Below, in pieces: positions 34,562-46,500 of a stretch of 64,000 nt of DNA (position 1 is the first letter of the stretch; the number at the start of each line of letters is the position of its first letter). The notes under the pieces are model-generated. The model did not search any database. It was not told where the DNA came from and saw nothing but the letters and a program-made list of their open reading frames with translations. Source of the DNA: Adiantum capillus-veneris (Eukaryota > Streptophyta > Polypodiopsida > Polypodiales > Pteridaceae); contig CM043942.1 of the NCBI GenBank assembly GCA_014529385.2, forward strand, positions 5,668,501 to 5,732,500, in the 5' to 3' direction. A program made the position numbers and the translations under genes.

Positions 34562-34877
34562 TGTTGAGATAGGCATGGGACATCCCTCTACACCTCATTT
34601 GAGTTGATGTTGACACCTTAGTATATTTTCTGTAAACATAAGAATAAGCCATGTATAGGCATTTGTGCCAGCCGTGTAATATCAAGGCCCTATATAAAGC
34701 CTTGTGTTGTACATATAATATAGGCTATGCAATATGATATCCTACTTTTGTGTGTACATCAATTTGTCCCTTTAGTGGTAGTGCATCTTTTATTAAGTGT
34801 GTGCAGCTCATTGTGTAACAATGGAGCCTTTCAACTTTGAACCTCCTTGAGCTCCCTTTCCCCTCCGGATCCTTACA
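34562..34877 (+). repeat. 3' LTR of the gag-only element
   Basis: 316 bp, the same length and ends as the 5' LTR. It is followed by the AGTAC target-site duplication at 34878-34882. Confidence 0.95.
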
Positions 34878-34882
34878 AGTAC

Positions 34883-35583
34883 GTCCACTTTCCCATGACT
34901 TTAAGTCCCTTTTTTCTTGGATGACACTAGGTATGGCTAAGGGTCTATGGACTTGGTGAGGTTGTTGTTGCGAAGGTAACATGGTGTCTATAATCTGGAT
35001 CTACCTAGGTGCTGGTTCTAGATCCCTTTGGGTATCTTCTACCAAACTCCTTAATTGCTTGACTCGCTCAATCTCCTCTGTAGGGTTTGGATAAGTTCCA
35101 ATCTTCTTCTTGGCTCCTGGCCATTGTGGCTCATGAAGATTTTCCTTGTCAGTTTCTATCTTAGTGGTCCTTTTGGTCTCCATGGTTTCACCTGAATCAG
35201 AATCATCTTCAGCGTCGTTCATATGTACGGGGTCGTCACCAGTCCCTATGTTGGTCTTTGAACTGGGGTCTGACTTCGCTGCTTTTTGCGATCTCTTCCT
35301 TCGTGTTTTCTTCTTTATCTGAGATTGGGCAATTGATGTCGTGTCTCTTTCCTCAAGAATAAAATTTTGTTTTTGGAGCATCGATCATGTGAGTACGTTT
35401 ACTGGTACCACATGTGTACTTTGTGATGGCTCCTTGGTAACTTCAATCAAGTTTAATGGCATGATCTTTGGTGCATTTGGATTATTTGGACATTGGGCAA
35501 TCAAATGATCTATGCCACATCGATTGCACATGAGTATCGGCATTGTAGACATGCTCGCTTTATTGGTTTGCATTAGTGTGGCG
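34883..35583 (-). pseudogene. Minus-strand gypsy gag, C-terminal part
   Basis: On the minus strand this continues the gag of 39357-42077 after the copia-type insertion. It holds a knuckle CNRCGIDHLIAQC (about 35515-35553; spacing CX2CX3HX4C), a stop near 35385, then a basic and acidic region (35381-35001) and a further 35-residue stretch to the gag-only element's insertion site. The knuckle and the VPVNVLT sequence after it closely parallel CTKCGITHLILDC and IPVKVLT in gypsy copy 1. No protease or RT follows on this strand in the window. Confidence 0.7.
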
Positions 35584-35588
35584 TTCTT

Positions 35589-35779
35589 TGTTGGGGTTAA
35601 GGCCTATGTGCCTTGACCGATCGCCCAGGTCATGGACGCCCGCCCATTGTTACCCTATACTTATAGTGAGTATACTGTATAGGGAGAGCTGCCACTTCAC
35701 AGTCTCCCCACCCACATCGTGTGTGTGTCTCCTTCTCTCTCTCGCACTCTCCATCTGTGGTGCTCCCCGATCCCCTTCA
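35589..35779 (+). repeat. 5' LTR of the 35.6-39.4 kb copia element
   Basis: 191 bp, TG...CA. It includes a short palindromic GTATACTGTATAG segment and a (CT)-rich part near its end. The primer-binding site TGGTATCAGAGCA follows at 35782-35794. Confidence 0.94.
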
Positions 35780-35781
35780 AT

Positions 35782-35794
35782 TGGTATCAGAGCA
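35782..35794 (+). promoter_or_regulatory. Primer-binding site, initiator-Met type
   Basis: TGGTATCAGAGCA follows the 5' LTR after two bases and matches the plant copia consensus. Confidence 0.92.
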
Positions 35795-37424
35795 TAGGTG
35801 CGAAGGGAGCGCGTGTGTGCATAGTCACGACGACAGCGGAGAGCCAACAAGCAGTAGAAGATTGAGTTCAAAATTCTGTCTAGAAGACTTGCTGTGAGAA
35901 TGCAATGGGAGCTTGTGAGCTCATTTGAGAGTGATGTATGCTCTTGTGGAAGCCTAGAAAGGAGTGTGGAAGATTGTGTGTAAGTGAAGGTGCTGCCCTA
36001 AAACTCTGTGCGCAGCAGTACTGTTTTCAGATTCGTTTTTTTCCTTGTAGAATGCAGATATGAGAGTTTTGTTAATCATGCCCATCCGATTCGACGTGGT
36101 CTACAACTTTACAGAAGAAACTTTTTGCAAATTCCTCATCGTTTTGCTGATATTCAGCTCAGACTGACTATATACAGAAATTCCAGATTTTTTGTTGTCA
36201 CAATGTGTGCGAGTTTGATTCACTTTTGGAAGCACGGGAGATGCTTGAAATTGAGTGCATAAATTCTAAGCTGAAGATGCAATTGCAGCTTGTGTTAAGC
36301 TTGTGATCTGAGGGTTTTTTGGTAGACTTGGGCAACGAAGTACGGAGGCGTTTACACACCACCGAGGCGGTCTCTTGAGAGACGCAGTTTTTTGGAGCAC
36401 ACAGGTGGAGCTTCTTTCACTGGTTTTCACAGGATACTTTGGCAGTGATTTTGTGCTTGGATTCATGGTCTTTGCGGATGGTTTGCATATGGTTATGGCG
36501 CATGGTTGATGCCCATTATACATGCATTTTGACGAGCACTTTCAAGTGTCGGTGAGCTCTCTTGAGAGCATTGTTTTCGCATTGATCAAGTTTCCAGATT
36601 GCAAATCTTTTGGCTCTTGCTTATGTGTGGTCACTCCGTTGATGTACATTGAGTGCGGATTGCCATTGTATGTGAAAATGTGGAGCCATTTTGGCATTTC
36701 TACTCATTGGCATTGAGTAGTGTTATGGTTTATGGTAGAGATTGTACTTGAGTTTTTTGCTCAGTTTTCAGGGAAAATTTGTCGATTTTTCCCAGATTCT
36801 CGCCATAGTTTGTGATCGAGTGTTTACTCTCACTTTGACAGGTTTTGTCAGTTTGGACACAATTTTGTGTTTTTGTATCCACTCTCGCAAGAGTGAGGAG
36901 TTTTGTATCTTTCTTTGTTTGAGACAGTGGTTTGCTCTCGGGTGGGAGAGTCTTGTGATCTCGAGCATTGTTTGCCATAGTTTTGCAGAGCTTATGCATG
37001 TATGTTGAGTGTAGTTTGATGCGCATTGATTGCTCATTGTATTGAGCTTGCAGAACAATGGTTATTTTGTGTTGATAGCCATTGTGCGTCGAAACTCTGG
37101 CAAAATTTTCCCAGGAGTTTTATGCGTATCATTTATGCGATCTAGGTAGAGATTGCGGGTTGCACTCAGCATTTGCGTGCGGTGTTCTCTGTAGGTGGGA
37201 GATTTGTGCATGTGTATGCATCGATACCGCATAGTGTGGGCTTGGTGATTAGCTCACAGATTGCAGTGTAATACTAGAGCAGGCGAGGCTTGTATTGACA
37301 TTGCGGGAGCTCTATTTTGGAGTGTGTCTCACAAGTTTTACATTGTGTTTCTGGCCATATTTGTAGACAGTTCCAGGTGTTTTTGGTGAGGTGGTTTTGC
37401 TTTCTAGTTTGCTACATTGTGCTC
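35795..37424 (+). other. Leader of the 35.6-39.4 kb copia element
   Basis: About 1.6 kb of T- and G-rich non-coding sequence between the primer site and the gag start. Short frames occur on both strands without recognisable motifs. I see no repeat structure in it. Confidence 0.6.
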
Positions 37425-38747
37425 ATGGCAGAGACAGGTGATCGCTCAGATTATGATCTCTCCGAAATGTGCATGTTTGATGGGTCAGACTTTGCAACAT
37501 GGAGAAAGAGTATGCTTGATGCATTGACACGGCGAGGGTTGCATCGACCATTGAGTGGTGATGCAGGTAGATCTTCAAACATGTCTCACGATCAGTGGTA
37601 GGAGCTAGAGGAGATGGCACTATCTACACTCTCTTTGCACCTTGCGCAATCTGTATATGCTCTTGTTATGTATGAGACTACTTCGAGAGCACTTTGGCAC
37701 AGATTACATGATATGTATGATAGATCTGAGTCATCACGGACTCGTGTGAGACATGTACATTCATGAGCACGCCGATAGGTGACATGTTGGTATTGTGGTC
37801 ATTCTGGACACGTTAGACGGCGTTGTTTTTGTCGTATGCGACATCGTAGGAGACATGGCAGTCTCAAAGATGTATGTAGTGATGCCATGGACTCAGTTGC
37901 TTTGACAGTTGAGGCAGATGTAGTGTCGGAGTATACTAGTGACGGGGATGTCACTTTTACCTCGAGCTATGCACGAGATGCTATACATGTGGATAGTGCA
38001 CTCCCTTCGCAGTGGTTGCTAGACGCAGATGCTATGTTTCATGTCACGCCGCATCGTGAATGGTTTTGTAGCTATTCTAGCGGGATGCTTGGCACTGTAC
38101 GTTTGACCGATGGATCAGTGCATGCGATAGCAGGTGCAGGAGATGTGAGACTGTCATTACCGAGTGGTGCATCTTACTTGTTACGACATGTGCGCTATGT
38201 GCCAGATTTGACAGTGAGTTTGATCTCGATTGGTCAGCTTAAAGATTGTGGATGTCAGATTTCGTTACGAGAGCGAGATTTTGTGATGCATTTGGGTTCG
38301 CTAGTGATTGCGAGAGGTGCCAGGAGTGGTAAAGATTACCCATTGCATGTGGATCACGGGAGAGACGGTGTTGTCTCTGTGATCATGCAGCCTGGTAGAG
38401 AGCGAGAGAGCAGGCTAGTCTCTTTTGCTTGTGGGTTGCAGGATGATTTGCATGGAGTGCAGAGAAGTGACCTTGTTGTGCAGGTTGCGTCTACGGATGC
38501 ACAGGTAGAGCGGGAAAACTCTAGTGAGTCACAGCAAGACGAGTCATCAGAGGTGATGACAGAGATGACTCACATGGATGCTGAGATGTCGGCTATTGTG
38601 GAGTCATTTCTTGATATGCTTATGCCAGAGCTTGATGCAAATTCAGAACAGATGGATACTCTTGGTACACATGTGATATGTGGTGGGCACAAGGAGTCAC
38701 TCCAGAGCTCGGAGTCAGAGAGCCATGGTCTCTATGATATTGGATAG
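37425..38747 (+). pseudogene. Copia gag-protease, truncated
   Basis: The frame opens at MAETGDRSDYDL (37425) and stays in one register to 38747 through three in-frame stops (near 37599, 37764 and 37776). It holds a gag capsid-like stretch (FDGSDFATWRKSMLDAL), a CCHC knuckle CWYCGHSGHVRRRC (about 37782-37825) and a retropepsin region WLLDADAMFHVTPHREW (about 38008-38060). In plant copia elements that site normally reads DSGAS, so here the catalytic Gly is lost. A LTDGSVHAIAGAGDVRLSL flap-like segment and a gag-pre-integrase-like region follow, then an acidic tail ends the protein. Integrase and everything after it are missing. Confidence 0.8.
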
Positions 38748-39161
38748 GATTGCCATGAGTTGAGTTCTTAGTTGGAGGTGGCAAAGGTTGCCAGGGTTGC
38801 ATCAACATTCGGTGTCCTCATGTACGAGGTGCTGATCTCGAGGCCCGACATAGCAGCTGTAGTGGGAGAATTTGCAGCAGGGTTGATTAGTTGTTCGATG
38901 ATTGATCTCGGCATAGAGCATAGCGGAGGTTTGCAGGTATTGGACCGATACTTGCAGGAGTGCATGAGCTCTTGTAGACTCTTTGCAGAGCTTGGAGCTA
39001 GCTCTGTGTGGCTTCCGCAGCGGGATGTTTCTCTATCAGTAGAGCCGAATGCACTAGCTCATCGAGAGTCAGTGGGCATAGGTTGAGAGAATATCTCACC
39101 TTCTATTAGTTGTACACTAGTAGATCTTGCTTAAAGGCACATTGGCCTTTAAGTGGGAGGT

Positions 39162-39351
39162 TGTTGGGGTTAAGGCCTATGTGCCTTGACCGGTCGCCCA
39201 GGTCATGGGCGTAGCCCACTGTTACCCTATACTTATAGTGAGTATACTGTATAGGGGGAGCTGCCACTTCACAGTCTCCCCACCCACATCGTGTGTGTGT
39301 CTCCTTCTCTCTCTCGCACTCTCCGTCTATGGTGCTCCCCGATCCCCTTCA
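39162..39351 (+). repeat. 3' LTR of the 35.6-39.4 kb copia element
   Basis: 190 bp, preceded by the purine tract AAGTGGGAGGT and followed by the TTCTT duplication at 39352-39356. Confidence 0.94.
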
Positions 39352-39356
39352 TTCTT

Positions 39357-42077
39357 TTGTAGCCTAATAGAACACTCGGCTACACGATGTGGACCTCCAC
39401 ACTCATAGCATTGAAGAGGTGGTCTCTTAGCAGTGTAATTGAATATTTTGGTCTCTTGCCGCAAGAGCAGCTACTTGATATACAGGTTTGACTTGTCCCC
39501 AATAGTCCTCCATGTAGTATTGTGGAATTTCTTCAAGCACATCCATCCCATAGGCAATATTAGGGTCTATATCTTCCTCACAGCCTTCCAAACAAGCAAT
39601 ACATGACTCACAACCCACTTGATTCACAGAAGTGATTCTCGGATGTGGTGGTTGCGGTCCTAGCACTGGAGGTGGTAAGGGTGTTGTTTGAACAACATTT
39701 TGGGCCCTAGGGACCATGTGTTGTGCTGTTTGTTCAAGAGGTGGGGCCGGCATCAATGCAGGCACTTGAGGTGTATCTGTCCATGCTAAAGTTCATCTAT
39801 TGGCCATCGCATGCTTAAATATTATGCAATCCTTAGCTTGATGACCATACCTTCCACAGGCACTGCAATTCCCATTGAATTTTACTCTAAAAGTAGGGCA
39901 TTCACTGGTACTATGTGGTCGATAGCGTACTAAGAACCATTGTTGCTCCCTTCTTGGATACATATGATTGTTTTGCAGAGTACGATTATCTCTAAGACTC
40001 TCTTGAATAGCCTTGGTGAGATCTGCTGAAGTCATCTCAGATATCTTTGGCTCCTTAGCAATAGGCTTTAGGATCATTGGCTGATGCCCCGATGCTTGGG
40101 AGCTAATATATTTAGGCTCAACAGACACTCTTTCTCCTTGAATCATTAAATTATCCTCCAATTGGATGGCATTGGTGGTGACTGCTTCCCAAGTGGTGAT
40201 ACCTCTAATGACTAGGCCATTGTAGACATCCTCATGTCGTAATCCCCTAATGAATCTATCAAGCAATTGATTATTATTGAAGTGCTCATTTGGATTACAA
40301 TGAGAATTCAAACGCTTCAAGTGACTAATAAAGTCTCTCACCGACTCTCCTTTCTCTCGTTGGGCTTTCTGGAGCTGAGAGGCTACACCCCAAAGCACTC
40401 CCTCTCGTATGTATTCTTTCAAGAACAGTCTCCTAAGAGTAGGGTAAATGGTTTTTTCTTCCACCCTTAGGGTTCTATACCAATCCCCTGCCTTCTCACT
40501 TAAGGATAGGCTTAAAGCATTACGCTTATGCAGGTCATTTTGTTCTCCTAGAGAATCGCATATTTGTTCAAACACTTTGATATGATTTCTCACATCCCCG
40601 TCTCCACTAAATTTTAGTGTGAGCTTGGCTATTTGTACTGCCTTACTTCTAGTCTCTCTATCAGGCGTGTCACGCATATTCTCAGCAATCGATCGACCAA
40701 TAGCTTGAGCAAATGTTTCCAAGTCACCTAAGTGAGCAGGCATCGTGGGTGAAGGCGCTCTAGAGACTACATGTGGAGTAGGTATTGGCATTGGGCTTGG
40801 CGCATAGGAAGCCCTTGGGTTCCACGTTGGGTACAATGTTGTGCCATGTGGTGGCCCAAGGGTCATATGGGTGGCCCTAGGCATAGCAGACATCGGATGT
40901 GACATGCTAATGCTAGCTGGTATAGTCCCATGGAAATAAGAGCTTGGGTGTTGTGGTTGTGGAGCATAGGAAGTTGAAACAATGGGAGGGGTAGGGACTA
41001 CATGAGTATGAGGACCCATGGGTGTATACGATTGGTACACACTTGTAGGTACTGTTGCAGGCATTGAGCTACCATGTAGTGGTGATTTACTAACAAATGA
41101 GGTCCATGGCGTGTTTCTTGGCATGCCCATCATTGGGGTAGGCATGGTAGCCGTGGTGTCATCAAGGGAAAGATGAGCTAGACTTGGAAAGGTAAAGCTA
41201 TCACTTGTGGGCTCAGATTGCACTGAGACCCCTGGAGAAACAACATATGGAGGATCCATCGGACTTACCGAGGGAGTCTTCATTTGCGATAAAGTCGGTT
41301 GTTTAGCCTTTCTTGTATCCAAGAATCTCATGAGACCCATTGAAGGCATGCGGATCCCTTTGTTCTGTCTCTCTAACTCAATGACCCTATGGATGACCTC
41401 ACAAACTCTTTCTTGTTGATCCTCCACACTAGTAGAACCCATTGTGGATTGTAGGACATCTAACCAACCCACATAATAGGTGTGACCTGTGTATAGGTCG
41501 GTTAGATTTTTTATTTGTAGTTCGTACTCCCAAATCTCATTTAAGAACGCTCCATCTAGGATTGAGGTGCTAGGGTGTCCTTTGAGCTAGCTGCTATGTT
41601 GCTCTCTATGGGTTGACTCTTAGTGGTCGCTAATTCAAGAGCACTTGATTGCTCTCCTAGCAAGGATATTGACATAGGAGCTTTTGATTTTAACTCTCTT
41701 CATTGCTCCACCTTGCGTAAGCTCTCAATCTCCTTTTCCCTTGCTGCAAGGATATACCGCTCAACCTCTTGCACTTCGACAAGGCTTCTACCATCATGTA
41801 ATATAACCTCAAACGGGAATAGTTCTGAAGAGTCAGGGGGTGCAGTGAATGGAATATTCACGTGCACATTCTCTAAGGTTATAGGGTCTATGTTGGTCAT
41901 GAATGGAGAATTTACTTCCCCACCCCCCTCATTTACATCATTAGCTCCATGTTCGGAGTGAGTGGCTCTACTAAAGGTTTCCTTCAAGCGGCTAAGCACG
42001 CTCGGCCCGGACCGTGGGCCCATCGCATGCATGTCTTGGCTTGAGCTATCGGGATTAGGCATTGAGAAACCCTCCAT
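39357..42077 (-). pseudogene. gag: Minus-strand gypsy gag, N-terminal and central part
   Basis: The gag of a Ty3/gypsy element. It probably starts at 42077 (MEGFSMPNPDSS); after stops and a shift near 41700 the main 559-residue frame runs 41472-39793. That frame has a long Pro/Ser/Met/His-rich segment, a Retrotrans_gag-type capsid region (KVFEQICDSLGEQNDLHKRN to GIREGVLWGV-like helices, about 40620-40200) and a standard knuckle CSACGRYGHQAKDC (about 39870-39825). The next piece (39765-39427) leads after a shift into CYECGGPHRVAEC (about 39410-39372), another short-spaced CX2CX3HX4C knuckle. The insertion at 39351 cuts it there; the third knuckle lies at 35.5 kb. Three knuckles in one gag is unusual. 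Confidence 0.82.
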
Positions 42078-42965
42078 GCGTCGTAGTCAGAGGAAGAGTC
42101 ACTAGCCGCTATGTTTGGGTCTTGGTTTGTACTACCTTGGGTCCCTCCCCCGAGGGCCCGGAACCTAAGGTAGGTGTAAATTGAGAACTCGCGTAAGTCG
42201 AAATTCTCTCTAGTTGCTCTTTCTCTAGCACACGATCAGAGCGCAGATGCATGTGCCTTTGGCACCCTACAAGCGAATAAACTCGAAGGTTAACCCCTTA
42301 CTTTTTTAGGCGTCCGTTTTCACTCGTTTTTTTATGTCTTTTAATGATCGGTTTTTTTATTAAAGTCTGTGATAGATCAAAACAAGCGTATCACTCAAAG
42401 GGTCGCGGTGTGCTTTATAACACAATGTTCGGTCAACTGAAGCTCTGTTGGCCTCAAAAAAGTCAATTTTTAGCTACGTGTGAAGCTAAAATATGTAATT
42501 TTAAAGGGAGACTGAGGCCTAAGCCTAAGCGTGAGCTTGGGCTTGGGTCTGGGCTTGGGTCAGGGAGATATTCCCAATCCTACCTTTAAAATTTATTTTT
42601 TTAAAAAAAATTAATTTCTTTTTTTTTTGGGATAAGGTCGCCGCGGCCTACGTGAGAGCACACACTCTACCTACCTACTTACAGCTAATACACCTACTGT
42701 TACATACTAACACACTTCATTAGCTCTAACAAATCTATTTCCTACTTACTGTACTTTACATTACACAGAACTAACAACCTTAATACTAACACCTTATCAC
42801 AGAGAAAACACAGTACCTTTGAAAACCTCATTAACAAAGAAATACACAGTAGCAAAAACAAAATCCTTCTTCTCAACACACACACCTTCCTTCCCTACCT
42901 TTCCTACAATTGAAATTGCACCACAAAAGAAGCACAGAGTGCCATTCAAGCTTAGTGTATAGCAT
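42078..42965 (-). other. Leader of the minus-strand gypsy element
   Basis: Non-coding sequence between the primer-binding site and the gag start. It includes an internal repeat of AAGC[CT]-type hexamers near 42518-42565 and AT-rich stretches near 42590-42630. I see nothing else in it. Confidence 0.6.
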
Positions 42966-42983
42966 TCCCCGGCAACGGCGCCA
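42966..42983 (-). promoter_or_regulatory. Primer-binding site, Asp-tRNA type
   Basis: On the minus strand this reads TGGCGCCGTTGCCGGGGA, the primer site known from Athila/Tat-type plant gypsy elements and complementary to the 3' end of an Asp tRNA. It lies four bases inside the end of the 42988-43556 LTR, which fixes the element's orientation. Confidence 0.92.
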
Positions 42984-42987
42984 AAAA

Positions 42988-43556
<569 letters not shown>

Positions 43557-46500
43557 AGCCCAGTACCTGACTCTACCAAATAAATAATACGGTGTCCGTC
43601 TTGGGTGATAGGAATGTGCATGAGGGTTAACAACCTTGAAAACTTTACCTTTTTACTTGCGAGATAACGAAGATGAATCCATAGTGTGTAAGACCACTCA
43701 AGTTAAAAGAGTTGAATAGACCCTAGAGGTAGACAACATTCATTCAATCATGTCTACAGCCATCCAATGCACTCTTACCTTGGGAGAATTGTTAAAACTC
43801 GGACCATACTTATGAAATGATCTACAGAAAACTCTAAAGAAGGTGGGAATAATGGGGCTAATCTCAAAAAAATTGAAAAAATAAAAAACAAAATGGACAA
43901 CAAAGAGATTCGATATGTTCCAATGAACAAAGTCGGAGAATATTACGAAGGGGAAGAAGGAAACACCACACTTCTAGTGAAATATAATGACATTGAGACC
44001 ATGGAAATACTGGATAGTGAAGCAAGGACAGCCATATCCACGAAAGCAGTATGTGAATAGCGACAATGGATGTATGTGTGAATACGTCTATGCCTACTCA
44101 ATTTTGCAATGAGGATGGCTACGACATAATTCCAATCCAATGATTTCAATCCTCAACATTGAAGACGACGATGAGGAACCCAAGGACTTGATAAAAGCTC
44201 AACAAGTCTTTTTAGACCTCGATTACGATGCAACAGATGAGTTAGATGAACACTCAGCTACCTCAGAAGGTTCGGGGTCAGAAAAAGAACATGTGAGAGC
44301 TAAGCTACTCTTGGAAGGAGGGGAGGAAAAGTTCTTTGACTTTCCCAACCAAAAATTGAGAAGACAAAAATGGTATAGATGAAAAAGAGACACCAGAAAC
44401 GCAAAAACACGACCTATGCCATCAGTCTCCAGCAAAACACAATTCTTGATGCAGATAGATGCAAATGATTGTATCAAGGACAAAATCACTAACAGATATC
44501 CTTCAAACAAAAATTCAAAAATATATAAAACATCAAGAAAAACAGATACTCCAGCAAACCCACAGGATAAGAAACCACTCATGACCCGAGTTGAGCGGAA
44601 AAAGAAATATCAAGAGTTGAAAAAAGCTCTAAAGGAGATATAACGACCAAAATGGAAACCACGAAAGATGATGGTAAGGATGTAATGAGTGTTCTATCCC
44701 ATTACAAAAAATATATTCTCCAAGATCGAAAAATCATAATCGAACAACCTGTTAGGGAACTACGAAAATAGGGCGAGTCCTACGATGGGCTTGAAAACAC
44801 TAAAAAGATAGACCTAGCTCAACTAGGAGAAGAGCCTAGACCTGCTTACATTGCAAACGACCTGACAGAAAAAGAAGAAGAGCTTTTGCTAAGATTGCTA
44901 AAAGAATACCGAGCTATTTTCGCTTGGTCTTACAAGGATCTCAAGGGTGTTGATCCAGAAATCTGTCAACATACCATACCCATGAGAGATGATGCGAAAC
45001 CAAGTAGACAAAGGCCATACACGTATAATGAAACATTTTTCAGGAAGATAAAAGAAGAGATTAAAAAACTAAAGGAAGCCAAATTCATTTACAAAGTTGA
45101 ACACACAGATTGGGTATCTCCAATTGTGGTAGTACCCAAGAAGAATGGAAAATTATGAGTGTGTGTTAATCTCAAAAAAGTGAATGCAACTACCATTAGA
45201 GACAACTTTCCTCTTCCAATCACTGAGCATGTTTTACAACAAGTTGCTGGAAAAGAATCTTACAATTTCTTAGATGACTTTTCGGGATACAATCAACTTT
45301 TGGTTGACCCAAAAGATCAGCATAAAACACCCTTTGCAATAGAATGGGGTATTTTTGCCTATCGGGTTTATGCCCTTTGGATTAGCTAATTCTCCAGCCA
45401 CATTTCAAAGGTTGATGAGCCATGCTTTTGAAGAATATCTTAAGAAATTCTTGGAAGTATACATGGATGATCTATCCGTACATTCATCAATTCGGGTTGA
45501 TCATTTTGAACACCTCAAAAAGGTATTCGAAGAATGTAGACTTTATAGGATTTGCTTAAATCCTAAAAAGTGCACATTCATGGGTAGACAAGGAAAAATT
45601 CCTGGACATATAGTGTCTAAAAATGGCATAACTACTGATATTGAAAAAATTCATGTCATTGCTGATTTTCCTAGACCAACAACAGTTAGGGTACAAGCCT
45701 TCATGGGGCATTGTGGATGTTACTGACGCTTCATCTACATGTACGCTATCATTGTAAAACCCATGTATAGCTTGATTACACACTTTGAGTGGACCGAAGC
45801 ATGTGAAGAATCCTTCATGAAGCTTAAGCAAGCTCTCACCTCAGCTCCAATATTGAACACCAGATTGGAGTAAGATATTTCACATACATGTAGATGCTTC
45901 CAATTTTGACATCGGTTGTATACTAGCTCAACCAAGAGACGAGAAAATCGACTTTCCTATTTCTTATGCTAGCTGACAGTTGAACATGGCTGAAAAGGAT
46001 TACACCACCACCGAAAGGGAAGGATTGGGAATTATCTATGCTGTTAAAAAGTATAGACATTACCTATTAGCGAAGAAGTTCGTGTTCTTTGTAGATCACC
46101 AAGCCTTGTTATATTTGGTCAACAAGCCATGCAGCACAGGAAGAATAGTGAGATGGTTCATCATTCTTCTGGAATTTGATTTCACTGTGGTTGTAAAAAA
46201 AGGGCACTACACATCAATTACCAGATCATTTGTCAAGAATTGTTTCAGGAGAATCACCTAAAGGGGTAGACGATGATCTACCAGATGCCTATTTGTTCTC
46301 CGTGGAAATGATACCTCGATGGTCGGAAAACATGGTGGTGGCATTGATGACAACATCTCAAGTGGATTCACAAATACCACTTCCTATTACGATCAGTTTA
46401 ATTGAGCAATTGGCTATATTATCAATTACTAGTTGGTAGGCTATACAAAAGAAATCAAGATGGAATACTGCTCTTATGAATTAATCCTGAAGAAAAAAAC

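Larger units (their letters stand above)
31799..34877 (+). mobile_element. Complete gag-only LTR retrotransposon
   Basis: Two 316-bp LTRs (31799-32114 and 34562-34877), both starting TGTTGAGATAGG and ending CCTTACA, bracket a primer-binding site, a long leader, one gag gene, a run of short repeats and a polypurine tract. A 5-bp target-site duplication AGTAC lies at 31794-31798 and 34878-34882. The LTRs differ at about five positions, so the insertion is recent. There is no protease, integrase or RT, so the element would need enzymes from another copia element. This matches the published TR-GAG class of non-autonomous elements. It inserted at the junction between the locus A LTR-like region and the minus-strand gypsy. 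Confidence 0.95.
35589..39351 (+). mobile_element. Non-autonomous copia element with gag-protease remnant
   Basis: LTRs of 191 bp (35589-35779) and 190 bp (39162-39351) start TGTTGGGGTTAAGGCC and end CCCCTTCA. The 5-bp duplication TTCTT lies at 35584-35588 and 39352-39356. An initiator-Met primer site follows the 5' LTR, and a purine tract AAGTGGGAGGT precedes the 3' LTR. The interior has a 1.6-kb leader and a broken gag-protease frame, but no integrase, RT or RNase H. It interrupts the minus-strand gypsy gag between its second and third knuckles. The LTRs differ at about eight positions, so it is older than the gag-only element. Confidence 0.94.
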
